DNA from: Byssochlamys sp. IMV 00236
Taxonomy: Eukaryota > Ascomycota > Eurotiomycetes > Eurotiales > Thermoascaceae
Assembly: GCA_001931875.2 (NCBI GenBank)
Contig: MSJH02000803.1
Coordinates: forward strand, 124,362-188,361
Direction of reading: 5' to 3'
DNA: 64,000 nt
The position numbers and the translations under genes are program-made. Every line of letters begins with the position of its first letter. Positions within the stretch are counted from its first letter, which is position 1. This document shows, one piece after another, positions 1-11,316 of the stretch. The notes under the pieces were generated by a model. The model was not told the DNA's origin. It saw nothing but the letters and a program-made list of their open reading frames with translations, and did no database searches.

Positions 1-1123
1 GGCCCAGAAGGCGTATGGCAAGGAGAAAGCGGTGATCCCGTGGTATGTCATGACCAGTGGACCGACCCGCAAGCCGACAGAGGAATTCTTCGAGCAGCAC
101 AAGTACTTCGGCTTGGAAAAGAGCAACGTTGTTATCTTCGAGCAGGGTGTGCTGCCGTGTATCTCCAATGATGGCAAGATCCTTATGGAGAGCAAGGCCA
201 AGGTCAGTTAAGACGGGGACTACTAACAACCACCGACTCCATGCTAATTTAATCTAGGTTGCTGTCGCCCCTGATGGAAACGGTGGTATCTACCAAGCAC
301 TTCTGACTTCCGGTGTCCGCAAGGATATGAGGGACCGTGGAATTCAGCACATTCATGCCTACTGTGTTGACAACTGCTTGGTCAAGGTTGCTGACCCTGT
401 CTTCATTGGTTTTGCTGCCTCAAAGGACGTCGATATTGCCACCAAGGTCGTGAGAAAGCGCAGTGCTTCTGAGTCGGTTGGCCTTATCCTCCTCAAAAAT
501 GGAAAGCCAGATGTCGTGGAATACTCTGAGATCGACAAGGAGACCGCGGAAGCTAAGGACCCCAAGCAGCCGGATGTCCTCAAGTTCCGCGCCGCCAACA
601 TTGTCAACCACTACTATTCTTTCCGTTTCTTCGAGTCTATCGAGACATGGTCGCACAAGTTGCCCCACCACGTTGCTCGCAAGAAGATTCCTCACATCAA
701 CACCGAAACCGGCGAGTCTGTGAAGCCTGAGAAGCCCAACGGCGTCAAGTTGGAGCAGTTCGTCTTCGACGTTTTCCCCATGACTCCTTTGGACAAGTTC
801 GCTTGCATTGAAGTTAAGCGCGAGGACGAATTCTCGCCTTTGAAGAACGCCAGGGGCACCGGGGAGGACGACCCAGACACGAGTAAGAGAGATATCATGC
901 AGCAGGGTCAGCGCTGGATTGAAAATGCTGGTTGTGTCGTTGTTTCGGAGGGCGAGGCGACTGGCGTTGAGGTGTCTCCGTTGATCAGCTACGTAAGTCC
1001 ATATTTGTTCTGCTACCTCTTGACTTCTATCTAACAAATCTCTAGGCTGGCGAGGGACTGGAATTCCTCAAGGGACGACAGATTAAAGCGCCCGCAGTGA
1101 TTGAGAAAGAGACTGATGCGTAG
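1..1123 (+). CDS. UAP1: UDP-N-acetylglucosamine pyrophosphorylase, 3' part
   Basis: This enzyme makes UDP-GlcNAc from UTP and GlcNAc-1-phosphate in the cytosol, supplying chitin, N-glycan and GPI-anchor synthesis. Three exons are visible: up to 202, 258-992 and 1046-1123 (TAG), with introns 203-257 and 993-1045, both GT-AG and both phase 0. The frame is open to base 1, so the gene enters from the left. About 337 residues are present; the family is usually near 500, so roughly the first third is missing. The translation matches UAP1 proteins, with the GGIYQAL and [11 protein letters not shown] stretches of the UDP-sugar pyrophosphorylase fold and a C-terminal [10 protein letters not shown]. 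No frameshift or internal stop was seen. The alternative, a UDP-glucose pyrophosphorylase, fits less well. Confidence 0.93.
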
Positions 1124-2164
1124 ATCACATTTTCTCGCAAGTTGTGCCCCAGCATTCTGTCGCAGCGAAGGTCTTGCTATGCATTAAATATACACGGGTG
1201 GGGAGTTTTAAGTACTAGTACTATATGTCGATCGATACACCTTTATTAATATATCAAATAAAAAACAAAGAAAAAGGATATGTACCTCGAATATATCTGT
1301 AATCTTTCATGAACTCCTGTATCTTATTCTATTCTAATCGGACATCGGCAACAATGCCCATCTTCGACTGTCATTCCTTGAGTATGTACATGTAGTAGAA
1401 TCCGACAGGAACGTGCAGATACAGCTGGGCCGTGCGTGCGCTGCCAATATTAATCTGGGGGATGTGGGCCTTACGCAATGCGGAAAAGCGCGGGAGCTAA
1501 AGATTTTCAATTTTGTCCCGAAGACCTCACAATTCTTCTCTTTCTCCTCTTGCGCTGGCATCGACTACTTATTTCTGTATCATTTTGAGGATTACGGGAA
1601 GGATTCTACCTGCGGTCCGGTGGGCTTGGAGAGCTGTGAGGGTTAAGTACGGTGTGCTGCGTTGTGAGTACCTTCTTGTTCGCAGAGCCAGCCCACACTT
1701 TAGGTACTGGGCTGTTGCGATCTGCTGTTTCCCCTCCTCCAAGGTTCTCAAGCTGACGAGCAAATAGAGTTATCGACAAGGAGCCCCGAAGTCACTAGGT
1801 GTTGTCCGGAATTGTGAGTGGTCTTTTATTTCGTTCTGGCAAAAATAAGGCTTAGGACCTTGGGGGGTTATGCGTTTCGTTTCGTTTCGTGCGCCTGCTG
1901 TCATGATTGTGTGGGGGTTTCGTCCTTTTTTTCGTCCGATCTCCCCTCGCTCGGCCTGTTCCGCGGCAAGCAACGGCAACGCCAATCCCAACTATATTCT
2001 GGTTTCCGCTCGTTCAGCACGGAATGCTGTCGCTTTCACAGCCTGGTCTAGTTTGAACAGATTAAATTGCCTGCGATGATGTTCCCGGGTGGATGGATTG
2101 ATAATGTTAGTAATGGGTGGACGTTCATGGGGACTGACTATGGTGATGGTAGTCAATCGACAAG
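1124..2164. other. Intergenic UAP1-GIS2; contains a 5-bp tandem repeat
   Basis: No open frame here looks coding. The left part is AT-rich 3' flank of UAP1. Positions 1873-1890 hold a short tandem run of CGTTT units. The right part is probably the long, pyrimidine-rich promoter and leader of the zinc-knuckle gene that starts at 2165. Confidence 0.5.
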
Positions 2165-3227
2165 ATGTTGCTGTCACGTCGTGCCTGCTACAAGTGTGGT
2201 AACATTGGCCACTATGCTGGTCAGTAGAACAATGGACTATTAATTTCCGTGGGGAATGGAGAGATGTCTGACTTCATTCTAGAGGTCTGCTCATCCTCTG
2301 AGCGTCTCTGCTACAACTGTTGGTGGATCCCCGTCATCCACGCATTCCTTGCGATCTCACGCTAACTTTCTGCAGGCAAGCAACCCGGTACGCTTGGTTA
2401 CGCATGTACCCCTGATATAGCACGAGTTCGTCTAACGAGCGGATAGGACATGAGTCCAACGGTTGCCCCCGTCCTCGTACCACCGAGAGTAAGAACCCTA
2501 CCTGATGATAGGCGGGACGACAGAATTCTAACCCCGGATCAGCGAAGCAATGCTATCATTGCCAGGGTCTAGGCCACGTTCAGGCCGATTGCCCTACCCT
2601 GCGCCTTAACGGTGGCGCAGCCAGTGGCCGTTGCTACAACTGCAACCAGCCTGGCCACCTTGCTGTATGTTGGCGCCTCGATTCTTCCTTCGAATAACTG
2701 CTGATATCTCTGGAGCGCAACTGCACTACCCCTGCTGTCCAGGGTGCCGGTCGTGGAGTTGCTCCTCCTCGTGGAGGCTTCAACGGCGGCTACCGTGGTG
2801 GATATGGCGGCTACCCCAGAGCTGCTACTTGCTACAAGTGCGGTGGTCCCAACCACTTCGCGCGCGATTGCCAGGCTCAGGCCATGAAGTGCTATGCCTG
2901 CGGCAAGCTTGTGAGTGTTTCTGCTTCCTATAGACCGCCAGCTTTTGCTCATACTTCATGCAGGGACACATCTCCCGTGACTGCACGGCTCCCAACGGTG
3001 GCCCATTGAGCTCTGCCGGCAAGGTCTGCTACAAGTGCTCCCAGGCTGGCCACATCTCTCGGGAGTGCCCTACCAATGAGGCCAACGCCCAGCCAGCTGC
3101 TGAACCCGCTGCTGCCCCGGCCACGACCGCTACTCCTGTCACCGCTACTGCTACCGTCGTTGAGGCTACTGCTGAGGTCCCGGCTGTTGCTCCCCCGGTG
3201 GCTGCTCCTACTACCGCGGTTGCTTAA
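2165..3227 (+). CDS. GIS2: Zinc-knuckle nucleic-acid-binding protein (Gis2/CNBP/byr3-like)
   Basis: CNBP-family proteins bind single-stranded nucleic acid and mRNA and act in translation control and stress responses. The predicted 241-residue protein has seven CX2CX4HX4C knuckles; examples are CYKCGNIGHYAEVC near the start and CYKCSQAGHISREC near the end. An Arg/Gly-rich spacer (RGGFNGGYRGGYGGY) sits between knuckles 4 and 5. The tail is Ala/Pro/Thr-rich. Seven exons are needed: 2165-2219, 2283-2318, 2376-2387, 2447-2488, 2543-2664, 2716-2910 and 2964-3227. All introns are GT-AG, and the knuckle spacing is restored only when all are removed. Exon 3 is only 12 nt. ATG 2165 gives a Ser-Arg-Arg-Ala-Cys start typical of the family. 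A tiny upstream coding exon cannot be excluded. Confidence 0.92.
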
Positions 3228-4140
3228 ATGGGCCTATGATTAGTCTATACTTCTCCGCCAGGACGTTTTATTACCATTCTTCCTTTTGTATTAGGTTTGC
3301 GACACGGTCGATCTTTAACCTTCCACCTTTATAGGCTTTTTTTCCCCTTTGCATATATCATGCCCCTGTTTCAGGTTCTCGGCACCGACATTTGTTATGT
3401 ATACGACGACAAAAAGTTTTCACGAAGTCCCAGGATCTCCTACGACTTGGATTCCCTGCATGGCTCAAGCCTCATGATTGGCGTCTAGTGTTCTCTCATG
3501 GGTATCTCCAGACTCGAGATGATAAAAAAGCGTTACCGGAAAAAGGAGGAGACGAGGCGAGAAAGTGAGGGTTAATCGGGGCGGAGGAAAGATGGCGAAG
3601 GACCGAACGATGGTGTTCTCGTGTGGTCTTGGCTTCAAGCTGTATGGATTGATTGTCGGTGTTGAATATCAGAAAAGAAAAATCTATCGTGAGGCACCTG
3701 GCGCGGTGGCAACCTCTCATTTCAACAGTCTTCTCATCTCGCTCACATCATATCTGGGATATTAAAAAAAAAAATACTCGAGACTTATTACGCGTATTTG
3801 TGGCCTTTCCTATCATCTCCCGTATACGACTCGATGCTGCTCACCAGAAGTCTTGGCGAAGGTGGGTAGAAGACAAGACATCGATTATCTTTCCATATAA
3901 TAAGCCTTTATCAGATTGTCACGTTCCCAGTGAGCTGCAGGCCGCGCATGATCTGGGCAGACTCGGAGCCATTGCGGAATTTCCTCTTGTGGAAAGCCAT
4001 CTAACCCCGTGACACTCCCTGGTACCGTTTCCCTAATCCCACCCTGTCCTTCATCGTATTCTTCTCCAGGCATTATTGATCTGGATTAAATTAATCACAT
4101 CCATCACTTATTTTCCTATCTAGTATACGAACGTATCAAG
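3228..4140. other. Intergenic GIS2-DMC1
   Basis: This is the 3' flank of the zinc-knuckle gene and the upstream region of DMC1. Open frames are short and show no family motif. A poly-A tract lies near 3766-3775. No clear meiotic control element was recognised by eye. Confidence 0.5.
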
Positions 4141-5662
4141 ATGCCTGCCTCAAACGCAAGCGGCGAGTTTGATGACGATGTAGGAGAATCTGTCCACTGC
4201 CTGATCCTCTGAGAGAGGGCCTGTCAAATACAAGCCTCTAACATGATGCATTCCTGTCATCAGGGCTTTATCGTTGACATCGACAGTATCCAAGCACATG
4301 GTGCGCTTTTCCTAGGAGCCTTCCCTGTTTGCTCTACTCACTTTGCCGTTAAGCCACATCTGCTGATCAAACTGGACAGGGATTGGAGTGGCGGACATCA
4401 CGAAGCTGAAAGCCAATGGATTCTATACTGTTGCTGTATTTGATTCCTCTAACAAAATTTGTTATCCGCAGGATATGCTAATGGAAGTCTTGTTGTGGTC
4501 TAGTCTGTTCATGGAGCCACACGCAAGACGCTCTTGAAGATTAAGGGATTCAGTGAAGTTAAGGTTGAGAAAATCAAGGAAGCTATCCAGAAGTGTTTGG
4601 TATGAGCATCTCTATGATTTCTCTTGGTAGTCTGCTTTTCTACTCATACTTATCCAGCCTTCTGCGTCTGGGTTCATTACGGCTATGGAACTGGGTCACC
4701 AGAGGAAGAGAGTTGTCCGGATCTCCACGGGCAGCAAGCAGTTTGATGCCATCCTTGGAGGGTGGGTGAAGCTGCTCATCCTGAGTTTGAAATTATCTGA
4801 CATTGTCTTTCTTCTGTTTGAACAGTGGATTCCAAAGCATGAGTATCAGTGAGGTCTATGGCGAGTTTCGCTGTGGTAAAACTCAGCTATCTCACACCAT
4901 GTCTGTTATGGCTCAGCTTCCCAAGGAAATGGGTGGTGCGGAAGGGAAGGTCGCATATATCGACACCGAAGGAACGTTCAGACCCGAGCGTATTGCCCAG
5001 ATAGCTGAACGTTTCGGAATGGACCCTGATCTCGCTCAAGAGAATATTGCCTATGCCAGAGCACTCAATAGCGAGCATCAGCTCGAATTGCTCAATACTC
5101 TGTCCAAGGAATTTGCGGCTGGTGACTATAGATTGCTGATCATTGACAGCATTATGAACTGCTTTCGCGTTGACTACTGCGGCCGTGGAGAGCTTGCGGA
5201 CCGCCAGCAGAAGCTCAATCAGTTCCTGATGAAGCTTGCGCACATGGCAGAAGGTATTCTTACTCCTCCACAAGGGATGACGGTTGTTTGCTGACAGACA
5301 CTGGTAGAATTCAATGTTTGCGTGCTGATGGTAAGACCCTCTTTATCGGTCTGTCTATGTGACCACTTCTCATAGATCATCAGACGAATCAAGTCCAGAG
5401 TGACCCTGGCGCTAGCGCTCTCTTTGCTGGTGCAGACGGCCGGAAGCCTGTTGGTGGACATATTCTCGCTCATGCTTCCACTACTCGAGTCTTGCTACGC
5501 AAAGGTCGAGGAGATGAACGCGTCGCTAAAATTCAGGATTCTCCTGGTGAGCTTATTGTTTTGATAGATCGGGTCGCAAGCTAATGTCCAGCAGATTGCC
5601 CCGAGCGTGAAGCGACTTATGTGATCACGAACGGCGGCATCAATGACCCGGACAAGGTGTAG
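4141..5662 (+). CDS. DMC1: Meiotic recombinase Dmc1 (RecA/Rad51 family)
   Basis: Dmc1 forms filaments on single-stranded DNA and carries out interhomologue strand exchange in meiosis. Nine exons join cleanly into 337 residues: 4141-4179, 4264-4300, 4380-4435, 4504-4599, 4658-4761, 4826-5253, 5308-5330, 5384-5546 and 5595-5662. The N-terminal helix-hairpin-helix region reads KANGFYTV and [15 protein letters not shown]. Walker A is GEFRCGKT at about residues 123-130, Walker B is LLIID at about 214-218, and the [10 protein letters not shown] loop follows. Length matches the family, and Dmc1 rather than Rad51 fits the N-terminal sequence. Exon 7 is only 23 nt. No break was found, so the gene looks functional; this fits a species able to undergo meiosis but does not prove it. 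Confidence 0.95.
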
Positions 5663-5944
5663 AGTATGGTATGAAGTTTCTTCATATATGATCTATTTGA
5701 GCAGGAGACACTTGCGTTTATTATTGTTCAGAGGAAATGTTGTACGAATATTGCTTGTCGATCGAGTGGATGTTAGTGCTAGTAAGTATACTTAAACGGC
5801 AAGATTAGCCTGCCGCTCAGCCTATGAAAGCTCGCGTAAAATTTCCGCCCGAACTTGCTAACCTTCGAGCTCCGAAATAATTATTCTTCCCCGCGCAACA
5901 ACTTTTGCGACTGTATCACTGAGCAGTCGCTGCCATCAAGCAAG

Positions 5945-6964
5945 ATGAAGAAAGAAACTCTAGAAGTGGCAGGGTATACCGCCCTACCTATCCAGCTGCC
6001 AGCGGTATCATCATTTCCCCAATCCGCGACGCATTACATCTACATCCGTCCTCACGAGCCTCGAATTCCCGATCCCGATTCGCCTCGTTCTCTCTTCCTA
6101 GTCAATGTACCCATAGACACGACAGAAACTCACTTGAAGCATCTTTTCGGCGCTCAGCTCTCTGCCGGACGAGTCGAGAGAGTCGAGTTTGAAGATGTCC
6201 CGACAAAGAAGAAAAATGTCGGAACCTTCGCCCAAGACAGTCTCGCTAAGAAAAGTAAAAAGCGGAAGCGCGTCACCGCGGACGATCTCGAAAGCCATCT
6301 TGAGGATATCTGGGTCCCATCTACATGGGACAGGAAATTGCACAAGAGTGGTGCGCACGCGATTGTCGTCTTCGTCGACAAGCCCAGCGCGGAAGCGAGT
6401 CTGAAAGCCGCTCGAAAGGCATCCAAGAACCGGACCAAGATCGTCTGGGGTGAAGGGATCGAAGGCCGTGTGCCACCGCTTGGACTCCAGAGATACACCA
6501 CCCACGAGCGGCTCAGGTACCCTGCGCGCGCGGACCTTCTCCGCGCCATCAGCGACTACATGACTGCGTTCACGCAGGTCGAGGAGATGCGCGCTCGCGA
6601 AGCGGCCCGCAAAGCACAGGAGCCGGATGAGGATGGATTCATCACCGTTACAAGCGGACCGAAGCAGAATAGTCTGGCGCGCGAGGCGGAGGAGAAGGAG
6701 TTGATTGAGAAACAGAAGCAGAAGGAGAGTGGTTTGGGAGACTTCTATAGATTCCAGACGCGCGAGAAGAGAAAGGAGAGACAGAATGAGTTGTTGAGGA
6801 AGTTCGACGAGGATAAGAGGAAGATCCAGGAGATGAAGAAGCAGCGAGGAAAGCTTAGGGTAAGTGACATTCCTGCTCTTCTATTATATCTCGAAGCTTT
6901 TTTCATTCTTTTTTTTTCCCTTGCCGTGAACGCGATACTGACTTGCCTATAGCCGGAATCATAG
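5945..6964 (+). CDS. RRP7: Ribosomal RNA-processing protein 7
   Basis: Rrp7 is a nucleolar small-subunit processome factor that works with Utp22 in early 40S assembly. The sequence shows an N-terminal RRM-like segment (SLFLVNVPIDTTETHLKHLF) and a long basic, helical C-terminus. That tail carries the family signature GLGDFYRFQTREKRKE and the MKKQRGKLRPE ending. Exon 1 is 5945-6859, the intron 6860-6952, and the last exon 6953-6964 codes only Pro-Glu-Ser and the stop. An in-frame ATG exists at 5855, but the ATG at 5945 starts at the conserved region and is preferred. Predicted length is 308 residues. Confidence 0.9.
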
Positions 6965-8043
6965 GGTTCTCTCAGATAATTATGGAAAGTTGCATAGAAT
7001 ACTACCCGGTTAGCGAGGCGTTGCTGGAGTCAGGCTTTACTGGTATGACGGATCTCAAAAGAAAAAGGATATTCTGCTCGCGATAGATGCAGACTCTGCA
7101 TTTCTGTAAGTGCCTCTCTGCAAATACCAACCCTCTGATCAACATGGACCCTTTATTTCTCTGATGAGTCCGCTGGGGCCAGAGCAGCATAAATCGGGAT
7201 CTCCCGCGTTTGTGCCATGCCTTCAAACACCAGCTTTTTACCAATCTTCTCACCACTCTGAAGCTGGGTATTCCTTTCTTTCGCTTCGTGGATTTGCTTA
7301 GTTGGGCATTGCTGATTTGCTTGATTTGATCGTGATATAGGGGCGTTTTGAGCTGGAAAAGTGATTGTATATAAGGATGCTGTATAAAACTGCAGATGCC
7401 GTAGGGGTCCAAGTGTGTCTGGATTTCTCTTCCCCCTTTTGCCTTGATGTCTGAGAAGTTTTTTGACTTATCGGTCTATTGTGCATTATCATATTGAAGC
7501 GAGGTCGGAAAAGTAAAGCAGTCCTAGAACGCTGTCTCCATTTGAGTGTTTGGCATGGATTGTATTGTCTCTTACAATTTCGTGCAATATCGAACTCCTC
7601 CCCCGGGATTATTCATCTCAGAGTATACATACATGTAAAGCCTAGATTGAAAATATCTCATCTCATGCTCAGCTGCTGAATCCCTTTACGGAAAGTCTAC
7701 GCGACAATTTCCGGGTCTTGGCATTCGTATGACATCTTAAGAGGTCTAAGTACCACTCAGACTAACTTACCGTTAGCTCTACGCGCAACTCGAGTAAAGG
7801 AAACAACCAAAATATAAACTTAACCGCCTTGGAATATACGTGGATATTTTGTTTGGATATCCAATAGGTTACTTGCTTGAGACTCCAAGTGCCAGGTACG
7901 CGGACAGGAGGATAATAATGGCTGATTCATGCGCAACTCATTCAATCTAACGAGTGACTCGAAACCCAACGGACCATTTCTTGGAATATAACATATCTTA
8001 ATTTCTATTTAATATTTGCTTGAGCATCATTACCTAGCCGCAA
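6965..8043. other. Intergenic downstream of RRP7
   Basis: About 1.1 kb without a supported gene. Open frames on both strands are short and compositionally random. The last 200 bp are AT-rich and probably hold the promoter of the gene starting at 8044. Confidence 0.5.
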
Positions 8044-8943
8044 ATGGCTCTCTCACCAGACGGCATTGGAGAATCTCCCGGAGGCTTCATTCATCCAAGC
8101 CTCCCATCACCAGCTCCCTCGTCTTTCTCCACATCTACTGCAACACCATCAAGTCTGCCTCGGCAGCGAGCTCATCCGCTAAAAGCTGGCTCTATCAAAG
8201 AAACGGCTCTGATCAATCATATCGACAAAAGTATCCTGACGGTGAATCGGCGACATGCGAAGAAATTCAGCAGCGCTATTGGCGAGCAGGATATCCCCGA
8301 GGCGGAGAGAGGTTATGAGAGCTTCAAGGAGGTCGTGAAAGACCTCGAGGCTATAATTGATATTGTTTGGGTTAGCGGGACGCGTATGTTTCCCTCCCTC
8401 TTCCCTGTCTCGTTATTTGGGTCTAGATATATGAAGGAGCTTATGGCTAACTGTTTTTTCTTTTCAGCTTCTCTTCAAATACCATATTTGATATCTCTGG
8501 CTGGTCTCGTCAATAGCTATCTGCCAGAATATCCATTTTCTCCACGGTCTACATTTCGTCTGATCAAGAAATTAGATGCGATTTTCGCGTCCCTCTTAAC
8601 GGGAGAAGATGCGGATACAGGTGCTCCGATTTCAGGCTTTGAGAACCGACGAAATGTAGTATCCATGACTGAGAAAGTCAGGATTAAAAGTCTTGCGGAA
8701 GCGTGTCGTATTGCAGTTGTTGAAGCTAGAGATCGTGAAGATAGCCGGGTTACGGAAGAGGAGGAAGCAGACGGAATGGATGTGGATGGGACAGGGGATG
8801 AGAACGAGAACGAGGATGAGGATGTGTATGGTACTGACGATTATGTGGATGCTCCTGACCGATGGGAAATGGAGGGGGCTCGAGTGTATGAGAGGACTAT
8901 ACAGCTGCTGGGAGACGAGCTGGGGAAGCAAGGAGGTCTGTAG
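8044..8943 (+). CDS. Conserved-looking protein of unknown function with acidic tail
   Basis: The product is not recognised. ATG 8044 and one 84-nt intron (8384-8467) give 271 residues. The first 45 residues are Ser/Pro-rich and probably disordered. The middle (about 50-190) is helical, with heptad-like hydrophobic spacing (INHIDKSILTVNRRHAKKF, then LISLAGLVNSYLPEYPF). The tail is strongly acidic (Glu/Asp/Asn repeats around EEEEADGMDVDGTGDENENE) before a final helix. The intron is supported because it joins WVSGT to PSLQIPYL in frame and removes a poorly coding stretch. The acidic tail would suit a nuclear or chromatin partner, which is inference only. It lies alone between RRP7 and a phosphodiesterase gene. 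Confidence 0.75.
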   Translation: MALSPDGIGESPGGFIHPSLPSPAPSSFSTSTATPSSLPRQRAHPLKAGSIKETALINHIDKSILTVNRRHAKKFSSAIGEQDIPEAERGYESFKEVVKDLEAIIDIVWVSGTRMFPSLFPVSLFGSRYMKELMANCFFFSASLQIPYLISLAGLVNSYLPEYPFSPRSTFRLIKKLDAIFASLLTGEDADTGAPISGFENRRNVVSMTEKVRIKSLAEACRIAVVEARDREDSRVTEEEEADGMDVDGTGDENENEDEDVYGTDDYVDAPDRWEMEGARVYERTIQLLGDELGKQGGL

Positions 8944-9905
8944 TGGATGTTTCTTTTTGGATATGATATACCTATTGGATCTTGACGAAGGGGACGATCG
9001 TCTGCTACCATCTCGGCTTGGTGCTCATTTATGGTTTGCCGGCATATGCCATGGATCATGGGATGTCTGGGTTCTGCAACTAGTCTATCCTGGTACGCAT
9101 GGTGAAGTGTCAAAGCAACCTTGAATATATGAAAGGGGCTTGAGTACGAGCTGCGTAACGGCACATACTGGTCATCCAGTTAAGTATGACTCCTTGAGTA
9201 AGCGCACTACTTGTCGCGTTATGGTCTAATAGAGTGGTTAGTATATTGTAGACATGTGGTAGGTACAGCCTACAAAATGAACAAAAACAGCATCTATCTT
9301 TTTTCTTATGATAGGTAGAAAAAATACAACGATCTTCATAAGGCACACAGACGCCTCAGCATCTCCATAAGAAGGTTGCCACATGGGGTGCTGATATCAA
9401 CTTGCGCGCAGATCAGCCAAGAGCGGAACGGCTGGTGATAATGATAACCTTCCGTTCTCGGAGATAACCCCTCCATCAGCCAAGCGTCGAGGGTTCTCCA
9501 GACTCCATGAAATACGAGGCTGCTATTCGTATAGACGTCACCTTTGGCGCTCGAGGCTCGAAAGCCGGTGCCAAATGCGCTGTCGATCTTCAGCCCTAGT
9601 GAGCCTCCGGCGGGGACCGACCCAAACAAAGAACAACGGATGGGTTCAAGTCATGGCTATCATCGATGGGAGGTGCAGATAACGGCCGTTACCAAGACGT
9701 AATTCGTCCTTGATAACGATCTTCGTGTCCCACTGCGGGCGTCGCGATGACTGTCTACTTGGCGTGGGTTACGTCTCTGGGGAGTCCGTAAGGGATGATA
9801 AAAGCAGCTGTCTAGCATTCTTGATATCAGGAGCATTCTTTTTCTTCCTTCTCTCAAGTTAGCTACGCTTGCGCACACTTGACTGGTACACAGGACGGGC
9901 CTAGG
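8944..9905. other. Intergenic before the GDPD gene
   Basis: Nearly 1 kb. A 97-codon minus-strand open frame at 9336-9629 shows no domain and is not called. The stretch 9780-9905 is pyrimidine-rich and likely the leader of the downstream gene. Confidence 0.4.
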
Positions 9906-11316
9906 ATGGCCTGGGAATTGTTTGCTGTCAAAGGTGGTCAGAGTCTGTCGCAAAACTTCGCCCAATATCTACCCTCATCACTCGAGTATCTGCTTGAACC
10001 CCAGGGTCTGTCAGCTTCTCTGCCTACTCTGGTAAAATCTACCGTCAAATCATCGTTGCTTCTTCTGGGCGCTGCCGTCTCGTTTGTCGGTATCGGCTCG
10101 ATTCCGCAAGATTGGGGACACCATGATCAAGGCTTCTTGGAGATCCAAGCCCATCGGGGCGGTACTGGGATGAGGACCGAGAATTCCCTCTGGGTAGAAC
10201 CAACCGCTCCTGAGGATGATGAAATGCGCATCTGAAGATCTCTGCTAATGCCACCGTCTAGGCATTTGCATATGCGATGGTTGGTTTTGTGGCCCAGTAC
10301 TCGCCAGGAACCCCTAAAAGGTAATTGACAATGACCGGCAGGAAGTTGGAATCGACGTTCTGGAAATGGATGTTGTTTTCACAAAAGACGGTATTCCAGT
10401 CGTCTGGCACGATGTGAGCTCGTATCTGCAGCAGCTTTTTCGGAGGAAGATGCTAAAATGCTTACTTATAGCATGAAATCACAGCTGAGAAATGCCGTGG
10501 TGACCATGTCGGCGCTTTCGTTGCGAATCTGACTCTTGAGGAGATCAAATCGATGAGCTGTGATTTACAGCTTAGTGAACATCCGCAGGCTCAAGGTACA
10601 CTGTGAAATCCACTGTCTTCCATATGGCTTGTGACTTACGAAGAGACCAAGTCTACGAGGATACCCGCATTCCAACTCTTGAAGAGGTCCTGGATCTTAT
10701 TGAGTGCTATGAGAACAAGAACGTCGCCATCAATATTGAGACGAAGCTGGATCCACTAAAGCCAAACGAGACGTTTCCTGTGGAGAAATACGTGGATGAT
10801 ATCGTGCCCTTGCTGGAGAGACGTGGTTTTGCTTCCCGCACTACGCTGCAGTCGTTCGACTGGCGGACTCTGATAGGAATCAAGCAGAAGTTTCCTCACA
10901 TGGTGATAGTGGCACTTGTGGAGCCAGAGGGTATCATACCTGTTGATGGTGGCTATCCATGGCTTGGGGGTATCGATCTCGCCGACTTTCACGGAGATTG
11001 GATTGCAGCAGCTGCGTCCATCGGAGCAGAGATTGTGGGACCAGCCCATGGAGATCCTTGGACTGCGAGCGTCAATACACCCGGCTATGTTCCCTGGATA
11101 AACAAAGAAGTAATCAAGCGGGCTCATGAGTTCAACATGAGGATCTTCCCTTGGACTGTCGACGACGAAGCTACGATTGAAAAGATGCTCGAGCATGGAG
11201 TGGATGGTATTATCACGAACTATCCAGAACGAGTCATGTCCATAAGCAGGCAGAAGAAGCGCAATTTTCGCGCCTCGAATCTCGCCCACCGGCCACACTG
11301 TCTGGTTAATGCCTAG
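9906..11316 (+). CDS. Glycerophosphodiester phosphodiesterase family protein
   Basis: GDPD enzymes hydrolyse glycerophosphodiesters to glycerol-3-phosphate and an alcohol. Five exons are inferred: 9906-10193, 10262-10283, 10346-10413, 10472-10595 and 10652-11316, giving about 388 residues. The catalytic pattern is present: HRGGTGMRTENS, then an acidic LEMDVVFTKDG, then VVWHDHE. The usual later features follow (NIETKLDP, FPWTVDDE, DGIITNYPER). A hydrophobic stretch before the domain (SSLLLLGAAVSFVGIGSI) may be a membrane anchor or signal. Introns 2 and 4 use weak AAG acceptors, chosen because they restore the domain. The 22-nt second exon is supported by the AFAYAMV sequence. The ATG at 9906 is the first true ATG in frame. 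Substrate cannot be told from sequence. Confidence 0.85.

Noticed and set aside
9336..9629. Minus-strand open frame of 97 codons upstream of the GDPD gene
   Set aside because: No domain and no link to neighbouring exons; it probably lies in the promoter or leader region.
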